The notes below the pieces were generated by a model that saw nothing but the letters and a program-made list of their open reading frames with translations, did no database searches and was not told the DNA's origin. A DNA stretch of 5,629 nucleotides from positions 1 through 5,629 of the forward strand of contig DATGKW010000160.1 in NCBI GenBank assembly GCA_035294465.1. The letters are read 5' to 3'. Of this stretch, positions 1 to 5,589 are shown piece after piece. The translations under genes were made by a program, and so were the position numbers. Position 1 is the stretch's first letter; every line of letters begins with the position of its first letter. This DNA comes from Paraktedonobacter sp035294465 (GTDB taxonomy: Bacteria > Chloroflexota > Ktedonobacteria > Ktedonobacterales > Ktedonobacteraceae).

Positions 1-9
1 GCTCACAAC

Positions 10-84
10 AAAATAGAGGTTTTAAGTGTAGTAGCTGAAAAATTTGCGAGGCAAATTTTTCAGCTACTACACTTAAAACCTCTA
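10..84 (-). terminator. Probable sdh operon terminator: perfect 34-bp hairpin with 3-base loop
   Basis: Positions 14-47 and 51-84 are exact reverse complements over 34 bases, separated only by GAG (48-50). Read on the minus strand, the structure begins 14 bases after the sdhB stop codon and is followed by TTTTGTTGTG (13-4). This is the layout of an intrinsic terminator with a short, interrupted U tract. On the plus strand no T run follows, so it should work for the sdh operon only. The stem is much longer and more AT-rich (11 of 34 bases G or C) than a normal terminator stem. An inserted palindromic repeat or miniature element serving as a terminator is therefore an alternative. The structure is seen directly; the terminator role is inferred. 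Confidence 0.75.
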
Positions 85-98
85 AAGAGAGGCCAGCA

Positions 99-806
99 TT
101 ATTTAGTTTTGGGATCGCCATAGATGATCGCGCGTTTGACCTGCTCGATCAGATCGGTGACAGGAATACCGCGCGGGCAGGCATCGGAGCAGTTGAAAAT
201 GGTGCGGCAGCGCCAGACGCCGTTGCGGTCGCTCAGAATCTTCAGACGCTCGGCAGCTCCCTGGTCGCGGCTATCGAAGATGAAGCGGTGGGCGTTGACG
301 ATGGCAGCGGGTCCGACCCAATCGGGATTACCCCAGATCGAGGGGCAGGAGCCGGTACAGGCACCGCAGAGAATACACTTGGTGCCTTCGTCGTAGCGCG
401 CGCGGTCCTCCTGGCTTTGCAGGCGCTCGGTACCGGGATCGGGATCATGGGTGATCAGGTAGGGCTTGATGGACTTATACTTCTCCATAAAGGGGTCCAT
501 ATCGACGACCAGGTCCTTGATCACCGGATAGCCCAGCATTGGCTCGATTGTCACCTTCTTACCTACGTCGCGGATCAGCACTTTGCACGCCAGGCGATTG
601 CGCCCGTTAATACGCATGGCGTCGGAGCCGCACACGCCATGGGCGCAGGAACGCCGGTAGGTCAGCGTGCCATCCATAGTCCACTTGATTGTGTTGAGCG
701 CGTCGAGCAGGCGGTCAATTGGATCGGCCTCGACGCGGAACTCATCCCAGTAAGGCTTGCTGTCCTTCTCTGGATCGAAGCGTTTGATACGCATCAAGAT
801 GTTCAT
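99..806 (-). CDS. sdhB: Succinate dehydrogenase iron-sulfur subunit SdhB
   Basis: This 235-residue protein carries electrons from the FAD of SdhA to the membrane quinone site of complex II, on the cytoplasmic face. Its length is normal for the family. The N-terminal ferredoxin domain has the [2Fe-2S] ligands C54, C59 and C74, with D62 in the fourth ligand position as in E. coli SdhB. The C-terminal domain has C144, C147, C150 and C210 for [4Fe-4S], and C154, C200 and C206 for [3Fe-4S]. W163 in the NPDWVGP stretch matches the tryptophan near the quinone in E. coli. The start at 806 is preferred because AGGAG (819-815) lies 8 bases upstream; the in-frame ATG four codons later has no such motif. 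It is the last gene of the operon, 29 bases after sdhA and just before a strong hairpin. Fumarate reductase FrdB is the only close alternative; the neighbours favour Sdh. Confidence 0.97.
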   Translation of the reverse strand: MNILMRIKRFDPEKDSKPYWDEFRVEADPIDRLLDALNTIKWTMDGTLTYRRSCAHGVCGSDAMRINGRNRLACKVLIRDVGKKVTIEPMLGYPVIKDLVVDMDPFMEKYKSIKPYLITHDPDPGTERLQSQEDRARYDEGTKCILCGACTGSCPSIWGNPDWVGPAAIVNAHRFIFDSRDQGAAERLKILSDRNGVWRCRTIFNCSDACPRGIPVTDLIEQVKRAIIYGDPKTK

Positions 807-835
807 AGCACTATCTCCTGTCTGGGCGCTCCACC

Positions 836-2572
836 TTAATACTTGCGCTCTTTAGGCTTGAAGATCGGGTCGTCGATCAGAATTACATCTTTATAGTCCA
901 GGCGCGCGTCGCGGCTGGTCGCGCCCTTGTAGATCAGGGTATGCTTGAGCCAGTTGGCGTCGTCACGCTTCTCGTAGTCGGTGCGATAGTGCGCGCCTCG
1001 GCTCTCTTTGCGAGCCAGCGCGCCGTGAACGGTAGCCTCGGCGCAATCCAGCAGGAAGCCCAGCTCAATAGCCTCGACCAGCTCGGTGTTGAACGTCTTG
1101 CCTTTATCCTGCAGCTCAACCTTCTGGTACGCCTCCTGCAACCCGGCTACGGCATCCAGTGCTTGCGTCAAGCCCTTTTCATCGCGCTCCACGAAAACTC
1201 TGTCCATCATTTCCTGCTGTAAAGTGCTACGGACACGCGCCGACGATTCGTGACCGGTCGAGGTCATGAGTCTCTCAACGAGCTGGCGGGCCTGATCCTC
1301 CGGCTGCGGTGGTAGGGTTGCCATGTCATTTTCGGCGATAAATCTCGCCATGTGCTTACCCGCGCGCCGCCCAAAGACGATCAGATCGACCAGCGAATTC
1401 GTGCCCAGGCGGTTCGCGCCATGTACAGAGACGCAAGCCGCCTCCCCGGCAGCGTAGAAGCCCGGCATTGGCGTCCACTGCGGATCGATCACCACGCGCC
1501 CATCCAGATCCGTCGGGATGCCGCCCATAGCGTAGTGCGCGGTTGGCTGGATCGGCACCGGCTCGTTGATCGGCTCGACGCCCAGGTAATTGCGCGCAAA
1601 GTCGGTGATATCCGGCAGCTTCTCTTCCAGCACTTGCGCGCCCAGGTGCCGCAGGTCAAGGTAGACGTAATCCTTGCCATCGACGCCGTTGCCCTCACTA
1701 ATCTCTTTGATGATGCAGCGCGAGACGATATCGCGCGGAGCCAGGTCTTTGAGCGTTGGCATGTAGCGTTCCATGAAGTACTCGCCTTTGCCATTCAGGA
1801 TCTTCGCGCCCTCACCGCGCGCACCTTCACTCAACAGCACGCCAACTTTGTAGAGGCCGGTGGGATGGAATTGATACATCTCCATGTCCTGCAAAGGAAT
1901 GCCACGGCGATAGGCAATTGACATGCCGTCGCCCATACAGGCGAAAGCGTTGCTGGTAACTTTCCAGGCACGTCCATAGCCGCCAGTGGCAAAGAGCACG
2001 GCTTTGGCGTGGAACGTGTGAATCTCGCCCGTGCGAATCTCCATAGCTACCACGCCGCAGACGCGCCCCTCGTTGATCAGCAAATCGAGCACCAGGTATT
2101 CGTTGAAGAAACGCACCTCATTCTTGATCGCATTTTGATACATAGTCTGGAGGAGCATATGCCCGGTGCGGTCAGCAGCTTTGCACGAGCGGCGAACGGG
2201 CGCCTCGCCATAGTTGCGGGTATGGCCGCCGAAACGCCGCTGGTCAATGCGCCCATCGGGCGTGCGGTCGAAGGGCAGGCCGCGATGCTCCAGTTCGTAA
2301 ATGGCATCGATGGCATCACGGGCAAGGATCTCCGCCGCCGGCTGGTCCACCAGATAGTCGCCGCCCTTGACGGTATCATACATATGCCATTTCCAGTGAT
2401 CTTCCTCCAGGTTGCCCAGGGCCGCAGCCACACCGCCTTGAGCCGCGCCGGTGTGCGAGCGCGTGGGGTAGACCTTACTCAGCACCGCTACGCTGGCCTG
2501 GGGCAACTGCATTGCGGCCATCAGGCCAGCGCCGCCCGCGCCAACGATTACCACGTCGAATTTATAGTACAT
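836..2572 (-). CDS. sdhA: Succinate dehydrogenase flavoprotein subunit SdhA
   Basis: This catalytic subunit of complex II oxidises succinate to fumarate in the citric acid cycle. It has 578 residues, close to the roughly 588 of E. coli SdhA. The Rossmann motif VGAGGAG lies at residues 10-16. H40 in TRSHTGAAQGG corresponds to the histidine that binds FAD covalently. Active-site residues visible by alignment to the E. coli enzyme are H236 (FHPTG), R280 (APRD), H346 (TAHYAMGG) and R388 (GANRLG). All are present, so the enzyme should be active. The C-terminal helical domain (about 440-578) is intact and ends KPKERKY. GAGGG (2583-2579) lies 6 bases before the ATG, and the gene begins 19 bases after sdhD, so it is co-transcribed. 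No flavinylation factor gene (sdhE) is in the window. FrdA is the alternative, but covalent FAD is shared by both families; the anchors and gene order favour Sdh. Confidence 0.98.
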   Translation of the reverse strand: MYYKFDVVIVGAGGAGLMAAMQLPQASVAVLSKVYPTRSHTGAAQGGVAAALGNLEEDHWKWHMYDTVKGGDYLVDQPAAEILARDAIDAIYELEHRGLPFDRTPDGRIDQRRFGGHTRNYGEAPVRRSCKAADRTGHMLLQTMYQNAIKNEVRFFNEYLVLDLLINEGRVCGVVAMEIRTGEIHTFHAKAVLFATGGYGRAWKVTSNAFACMGDGMSIAYRRGIPLQDMEMYQFHPTGLYKVGVLLSEGARGEGAKILNGKGEYFMERYMPTLKDLAPRDIVSRCIIKEISEGNGVDGKDYVYLDLRHLGAQVLEEKLPDITDFARNYLGVEPINEPVPIQPTAHYAMGGIPTDLDGRVVIDPQWTPMPGFYAAGEAACVSVHGANRLGTNSLVDLIVFGRRAGKHMARFIAENDMATLPPQPEDQARQLVERLMTSTGHESSARVRSTLQQEMMDRVFVERDEKGLTQALDAVAGLQEAYQKVELQDKGKTFNTELVEAIELGFLLDCAEATVHGALARKESRGAHYRTDYEKRDDANWLKHTLIYKGATSRDARLDYKDVILIDDPIFKPKERKY

Positions 2573-2591
2573 AGGTTTCCCTCGGTTCTCT

Positions 2592-3008
2592 CTAGAAATG
2601 CGGAGACTGGCAGGGCAGACCGGGGTTGGCTGCTGCGTGGAACGTCACGATGGTGATTGTGCCTAGCATAAAGAAAATCAGCGTCACGAGAGCCACTGCC
2701 GATTGCAGAGAAAGCCGCCAGCCGTTTGTATGCACATAGTCATCGATCACCACGCGCAGTCCATTCATACCATGCAGCAGAGCCAGCGTCAGAAGCAGCC
2801 AGTCGTATACGCGCCAGAACGGATTGGCGTAGCGAATCTGGACCAGTTGATAGCTGGTGCAAGATACATCTGTCGATACATGATTGATAAACAAATGGAT
2901 TAGCGCCAGAAAGACCAGCGCCACTCCTGAGATACGGAAAAAATACCACGAGAACGTCTCAAAGCCACCGCCTGCCGGGCGAGGACCATATCCGCTCGAA
3001 ATACGCAT
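2592..3008 (-). CDS. sdhD: Succinate dehydrogenase membrane anchor subunit SdhD
   Basis: This small, three-helix membrane protein of 138 residues pairs with SdhC to hold haem b and the quinone site. Helices lie at roughly 24-44, 66-90 and 100-124. The first contains FRISG (24-28) and H38. The second has the HGMNGLR motif, where H79 matches the haem ligand H71 of E. coli SdhD. D90-Y91 match the E. coli Asp82-Tyr83 pair at the quinone site. The N terminus (1-18) is soluble and rich in Gly and Pro. GAGGAG (3021-3016) lies 7 bases before the ATG, and the gene starts 33 bases after sdhC. The names C and D for the two anchors rest on these motifs; the sequences are divergent, so they could be labelled differently elsewhere. 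Confidence 0.92.
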   Translation of the reverse strand: MRISSGYGPRPAGGGFETFSWYFFRISGVALVFLALIHLFINHVSTDVSCTSYQLVQIRYANPFWRVYDWLLLTLALLHGMNGLRVVIDDYVHTNGWRLSLQSAVALVTLIFFMLGTITIVTFHAAANPGLPCQSPHF

Positions 3009-3041
3009 GACGAAACTCCTCTAAACAAACGCCTATGAAGA

Positions 3042-3422
3042 CTACATGCCGGCGGCCATATTGCCCAGATTTATGCCGAAGATCGGCGCGATGATATACC
3101 AGCCTGTGACCAGGAAGCACAGAACGGTCAGGATCATCACAATCGCAAACATCGTCGCCTGGAAACGCGATGCCTTTGACCAGAAATCAATCAGGATAAT
3201 CCGAATGCCATTAAACGAATGATAGAACAGGCCCGCGACCAGGGCCAGGGTAATGACGCGAACAATGCCGGTAGCGAAGAGGCTAATGCCTTCATTGTAT
3301 ACGGTGGGGCCGAAATTGAGCAGGCCAATGTCTACGATATGGACGAGCAGGAACAGGAGTACGCCAAGCCCGGCAATGCGATGAAACAGCCAGGACCACA
3401 TACCCGATTGACCTTTATACAT
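3042..3422 (-). CDS. sdhC: Succinate dehydrogenase cytochrome b556 subunit SdhC
   Basis: This 126-residue membrane anchor is the first gene of the operon. Three hydrophobic helices lie at about 16-36, 52-78 and 88-112. The family signature S-W-L-F-H-R-I-A-G is at 10-18; its Ser and Arg correspond to quinone-site residues in E. coli SdhC. H68 in YHSFNGIR matches the haem ligand H84 of E. coli SdhC, and H28 is a further histidine in helix 1. The reading frame stays open upstream to an ATG at 3572, but I chose 3422. The protein then begins MYKGQSGMW like other SdhC proteins, has normal length, and has GAGGG (3432-3428) 5 bases upstream. The extra 50 residues of the longer form are Arg/Pro-rich and do not look like SdhC. 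The long form is not excluded, because GAGG lies 6 bases before that ATG too. Confidence 0.93.
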   Translation of the reverse strand: MYKGQSGMWSWLFHRIAGLGVLLFLLVHIVDIGLLNFGPTVYNEGISLFATGIVRVITLALVAGLFYHSFNGIRIILIDFWSKASRFQATMFAIVMILTVLCFLVTGWYIIAPIFGINLGNMAAGM

Positions 3423-3660
3423 ACCTTCCCTCGATTCTGTGGCGAGAAGCAGGCGGGCCCAGGCAGGCGGGCGACAAATGGGAAAAGCAGTGAAACGTTG
3501 CCGGGATGTGCCTCCACGGCGTCGTGGTCGCCCCTGGCCGGCGCAAGCTGTCTCGCCCGCAAAAAAATCCATCAACAGCCTCTACTCCTGACCATACCCG
3601 ACACCAGACTGCTCTGCTCGCGTCGCGGGAGAAATGAAGGAATAGAGTATATCGCTGACG
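3423..3660 (-). promoter_or_regulatory. Long leader of the sdh operon
   Basis: If transcription starts near 3659, the sdh message has a leader of about 237 bases before the sdhC start. It contains an 8-bp inverted repeat that could pair over a distance (TCGCCCGC on the plus strand at 3553-3560 with GCGGGCGA at 3467-3474). It also has a small CCACG-N4-CGTGG hairpin at 3514-3527 and two direct copies of GCAGGCGGGC at 3449-3458 and 3463-3472. A T7 run lies at 3567-3561 on the transcribed strand. I do not recognise a known riboswitch class. The region is also open in frame with sdhC from 3572, so part of it may be translated. Confidence 0.45.
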
Positions 3661-3674
3661 TTCGTATTATACTC
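3645..3674. repeat. Inverted repeat centred on the predicted sdh start site
   Basis: GAGTATA (3645-3651) and TATACTC (3668-3674) are perfect 7-bp inverted arms separated by 16 bases. The centre, at 3659-3660, coincides with the predicted sdh transcription start. One arm overlaps the minus-strand TATAAT box. This geometry suits a dimeric repressor binding across the start site. The symmetry is seen directly; operator function is inferred. A 7-bp AT-rich match with free spacing can also arise by chance. Confidence 0.35.
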
Positions 3675-3695
3675 CCTCAATAGGGGATCGCGCAA
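3666..3695 (-). promoter_or_regulatory. Predicted sigma-70-type promoter of sdhCDAB
   Basis: On the minus strand a consensus TATAAT (3671-3666) has an 18-base spacer to TTGCGC (3695-3690), which matches the -35 consensus at only three positions. A start near 3659 follows. No better promoter was found closer to sdhC. The weak -35 suggests dependence on an activator. Two copies of GCAAACC (plus strand 3692-3698 and 3711-3717), 19 bases apart, overlap and lie upstream of the -35 and could be its sites. Confidence 0.5.
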
Positions 3696-3734
3696 ACCGG
3701 CCAGAGCCTTGCAAACCAGAGGGTCGCGAGATAC

Positions 3735-3763
3735 TCGACAAGTGTCCTCTGCCCAGGTATACT
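3735..3763 (+). promoter_or_regulatory. Predicted promoter of the methyltransferase gene
   Basis: TCGACA (3735-3740) and TATACT (3758-3763) each match the sigma-70 consensus at five of six positions, with an ideal 17-base spacer. Transcription should start near 3770, giving a leader of about 78 bases. The promoter points away from the sdh promoter, with about 40 bases between the two -35 boxes, so both could respond to one protein bound between them. Confidence 0.6.
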
Positions 3764-3769
3764 GGGCAG
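3749..3769. repeat. Perfect inverted repeat over the -10 box: candidate operator
   Basis: CTGCCCAG (3749-3756) and CTGGGCAG (3762-3769) are perfect 8-bp inverted arms around the 5-base centre GTATA, which forms part of the -10 box. A protein bound here would block RNA polymerase. The half-site spacing, about 13 bp centre to centre, is plausible for a small dimeric repressor. It lies just before or at the predicted transcription start, so an RNA hairpin role is less likely. The regulator is unknown. Confidence 0.5.
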
Positions 3770-3787
3770 CAAAAGAAACTACTATTC

Positions 3788-3839
3788 GGCCATCACCGAT
3801 GGCCAGCATCTCTTTCACGCTGGATAGCCAGAAAGGAGG
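3788..3839 (+). promoter_or_regulatory. Methyltransferase leader: hairpin and strong ribosome binding site
   Basis: GGCCATC (3788-3794) and GATGGCC (3798-3804) form a perfect 7-bp stem with a 3-base loop. The 3' part of this stem, with the following AGC, could instead pair weakly with GCTGG at 3819-3823. The ribosome binding site AAAGGAGG (3832-3839) lies 8 bases before the ATG at 3848. It is nearly full complementarity to the 16S rRNA tail and fixes the start. Confidence 0.55.
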
Positions 3840-3847
3840 CCAGGGCT

Positions 3848-4744
3848 ATGTCATCGCAGCCAGAGCGACCCAGTACCTACTTTGTCTCAGACCGTTCCAA
3901 CCAGGAGGAACTGAACCGGATACGTATCCAGGATCACATGGTTACCGCAGCAATGGGAGGAGTACTGCCAGAGCAACCCGACCTGACCGTGTTCCAACGG
4001 GTACTCGATGTGGGCTGCGGCACTGGAGGCTGGCTTATCGACCTGGCGAAAACGGTGCCGACCTGCACACTGCTTATCGGTGTGGACGCGAGTTCTACCT
4101 ACATCGAGTATGCTCGTGAACAGGCCGCAACCGAGCGAGTCAGCGATCGCGTGGAATTTCACGTTGCCGACGCATTACTCACCCTTGAATTTCCCAACGG
4201 CTTCTTTGACCTGGTCAATCAGCGCCTGGCGGCAAGCTGGCTGCGCACCTGGGATTGGCGCAAACTCCTGCAAGAGTACCAGCGCGTGGCGCGCTCTGGG
4301 GGCGTGATTCGCATCACCGAACCGGAATGGGTGCCAAAGAGTACCAGCCCCGCGCTCACGCGCCTCTTTGAACTATTCCTGCAAGCCTCTTATCAGGCCG
4401 GGCACCTTTTTGCTCCAACCAGTGATGGCCTGACGAGCGAGCTGGCCCGCCTGCTGCGGCAGCATGGTCTGGACCAGGTGCAAACGCGAGCCTCTACCAC
4501 TCCCTACCGTACAGGAACCACCGAAGGGCAACTCTGGGCAGAGGATATGCGGCTCCTCTTTCGGACAATCGTACCTTTCCTGCATAAGTGGACGCGAGTA
4601 CCCGAAGATTATGAAGCAATCTACCAGCAAATGCTCAGCGAGACGCAGCAGCCGGACTTTATGGCAACCGGGGGTCTGCTGACTGTCTGGGGAACGGTCG
4701 TGGCTGAGCAGAATGAATATACGGAACAGGATCGTCCAAGCTAA
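3848..4744 (+). CDS. Class I SAM-dependent methyltransferase, substrate unknown
   Basis: This soluble protein of 298 residues has a Rossmann-type methyltransferase core. Motif I, VLDVGCGTG, at 52-60 binds S-adenosylmethionine. The acidic end of strand 2 is D80 in IGVDAS. A VADA segment at 106-109 matches the adenine-contact region. FDLVNQRLA (120-128) is the post-motif strand, and the QRVARSGGVIRITEPEW segment (145-161) ends the core. Residues 165-298 form a larger C-terminal part with an aromatic-rich, probably helical region that may shape the substrate pocket, then a final strand-like GGLLTVWGTVVAE (275-287). No signal peptide or membrane helix is visible. The fold is like UbiE/Methyltransf_25-type enzymes acting on small molecules, but the substrate cannot be read from sequence. 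It is transcribed away from sdh with its own promoter and is not clearly an operon with the downstream regulator, which has a promoter of its own. The ATG is set by a strong Shine-Dalgarno motif. Confidence 0.88.
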   Translation: MSSQPERPSTYFVSDRSNQEELNRIRIQDHMVTAAMGGVLPEQPDLTVFQRVLDVGCGTGGWLIDLAKTVPTCTLLIGVDASSTYIEYAREQAATERVSDRVEFHVADALLTLEFPNGFFDLVNQRLAASWLRTWDWRKLLQEYQRVARSGGVIRITEPEWVPKSTSPALTRLFELFLQASYQAGHLFAPTSDGLTSELARLLRQHGLDQVQTRASTTPYRTGTTEGQLWAEDMRLLFRTIVPFLHKWTRVPEDYEAIYQQMLSETQQPDFMATGGLLTVWGTVVAEQNEYTEQDRPS

Positions 4745-4750
4745 GGGGTC

Positions 4751-4767
4751 CGGTGCGCGTCTCACCG
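4751..4767 (+). other. Small hairpin after the methyltransferase stop
   Basis: CGGTG (4751-4755) and CACCG (4763-4767) form a 5-bp GC-rich stem with a 7-base loop, 6 bases after the TAA. No T tract follows, so it is a weak candidate terminator at best. Transcripts may read into the response regulator gene. Confidence 0.25.
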
Positions 4768-4826
4768 ATCATGAACAGCAGGATCAGGAAGCAGGGATAT
4801 TGACAGAGGACGTGATCCTTCATGAT
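4768..4826. repeat. Split inverted repeat enclosing the response regulator promoter
   Basis: ATCATGA (4768-4774) and AGGATCA (4780-4786) pair with TGATCCT (4813-4819) and TCATGAT (4820-4826). The result is 14 base pairs with a 5-base bulge on the left and a 26-base loop. The loop holds the -35 box, and the right arm overlaps the -10. TCATGA, itself a palindrome, occurs at 4769-4774 and 4820-4825, 51 bases apart. It may be a pair of protein binding sites or an RNA hairpin in read-through transcripts from the methyltransferase. Confidence 0.4.
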
Positions 4827-4829
4827 AAT
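4800..4829 (+). promoter_or_regulatory. Predicted promoter of the response regulator gene
   Basis: A perfect TTGACA (4800-4805) is followed after 18 bases by GATAAT (4824-4829), five of six matches to the -10 consensus. Transcription should begin around 4836-4838, on or next to the ATG at 4838. This implies independent expression of the regulator and a message with almost no leader. Confidence 0.6.
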
Positions 4830-4837
4830 GGTACTAG

Positions 4838-5545
4838 ATGGATGAACATTTATTGAAGAAAGGAAGGTTCCCGATCAGTTTCATCCGTATTCTGCTGTGC
4901 GAGGATCAGACGCTGATGCGCCAGGGTCTTCATACTGTGCTGGATCTGGAACCGGGCTTCCAAGTTGTAGCCGAAGCTAGCGATGGCGAGGAGGCGGTCA
5001 AAGTGTATGGCGAATTGCAGCGCCAGGGTCAGGGGCCAGACGTTGTTTTGATGGATATCCAGATGCCACGTCAGAACGGCGTGCAGGCCACAGCGGCCAT
5101 AACTACCGCCTACCCTGGCGCGCGTATTATCATCCTGACCACCTTCGACTACGAAGACTACGTTTTCGAGGCGGTCAAAGCCGGGGCCATGGGCTATCTG
5201 CTCAAGGATGTCCCGGCTAACGAGCTGGCCGAAACCATCCGCAAGGTACACGCCGGCGAGCCATTTATTCAGCCCAGTGTCGCCAGCAAGCTGCTCATAG
5301 ATTTTGGGCGCAAGAGGCGCATGCCCGGCAGTCAAAGCCACCAGCCCCAGGATGAAGAACTCAGCAGCCGCGAGGTGGAAGTGCTCACGCTCCTGGCCGC
5401 CGGAGCCAGCAACCGCGAGATCGCCGAGCGCCTGGTCCTGGCCGAAGGCACGGTCAAGAACCACGTCTCGAACATCCTCAGCAAGCTGCACGCGGAGAAT
5501 CGTACTCAGGCCGCCAACCTGGCCCGCGAACGAAAACTCATTTAA
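4838..5545 (+). CDS. NarL/LuxR-family two-component response regulator
   Basis: This 235-residue transcription factor is activated by phosphorylation from a sensor histidine kinase. The receiver domain (about 16-140) has the acidic pair E22-D23, the phosphate-accepting D73 in LMDIQMP, the switch threonine T101 in LTTFDY, and K123 in LLKD. All are intact. A linker of about 35 residues leads to a LuxR-type helix-turn-helix (about 175-232) with LSSREVEVLTLLAAG and the recognition segment EGTVKNHVSNILSKL. It resembles the DesR/LiaR/DegU group. The first 14 residues precede the usual start of the fold. No Shine-Dalgarno motif lies before the ATG; the message may be leaderless. A TTG at 4853 is an alternative start, and AGGAAGG (4861-4867) lies inside the gene without a usual start codon after it. 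No kinase gene is in the window; the partner may lie beyond the right edge or elsewhere. Targets are unknown; the dyad at its promoter suggests possible autoregulation. Confidence 0.95.
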   Translation: MDEHLLKKGRFPISFIRILLCEDQTLMRQGLHTVLDLEPGFQVVAEASDGEEAVKVYGELQRQGQGPDVVLMDIQMPRQNGVQATAAITTAYPGARIIILTTFDYEDYVFEAVKAGAMGYLLKDVPANELAETIRKVHAGEPFIQPSVASKLLIDFGRKRRMPGSQSHQPQDEELSSREVEVLTLLAAGASNREIAERLVLAEGTVKNHVSNILSKLHAENRTQAANLARERKLI

Positions 5546-5547
5546 GA

Positions 5548-5589
5548 GATTACTGAAGTCATACGATACAGAGCATGACTTCAATAATC
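5548..5589. repeat. Imperfect 15-bp dyad after the response regulator
   Basis: Positions 5548-5562 and 5575-5589 are inverted arms matching at 14 of 15 positions, with a 12-base loop, starting 3 bases after the TAA. The one mismatch (C5553/A5584) would be a G-U pair in RNA from the minus strand. No T run follows on the plus strand, so this is not a classic intrinsic terminator, though it may still stabilise or end the transcript. The remaining bases to 5629 show no gene. Confidence 0.45.

Noticed and set aside
1..98. CRISPR repeat or tRNA-like gene in the left-end palindrome
   Set aside because: There is one hairpin only, no repeated unit with spacers, and no cloverleaf; the two arms are a simple inverted repeat.
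288..839. 183-codon open frame on the plus strand opposite sdhB
   Set aside because: It lies antisense to a full, well-conserved sdhB, has no recognisable motif, and is a by-product of codon bias.
2009..2656. 215-codon open frame on the plus strand opposite the sdhA start
   Set aside because: It is antisense to conserved sdhA and crosses into sdhD; its composition is that of a shadow frame.
836..3422. Fumarate reductase (frd) instead of succinate dehydrogenase
   Set aside because: The two families are close, but the C-D-A-B order, the SdhC/SdhD anchor motifs and E. coli Sdh-like [2Fe-2S] Asp ligand fit Sdh better. Direction in the cell cannot be proved from sequence.
3219..3683. 154-codon plus-strand frame opposite sdhC and its leader
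   Set aside because: It is antisense to sdhC and shows no recognisable feature or suitable upstream signals.
3582..3818. 78-codon minus-strand frame in the divergent control region
   Set aside because: It needs a GTG start, runs through both predicted promoters and both dyads, and shows no domain-like sequence.
4850..5584. 244-codon open frame on the minus strand opposite the response regulator
   Set aside because: The plus-strand protein has every catalytic residue of a receiver and HTH; the minus-strand product resembles nothing and runs through the terminal dyad.
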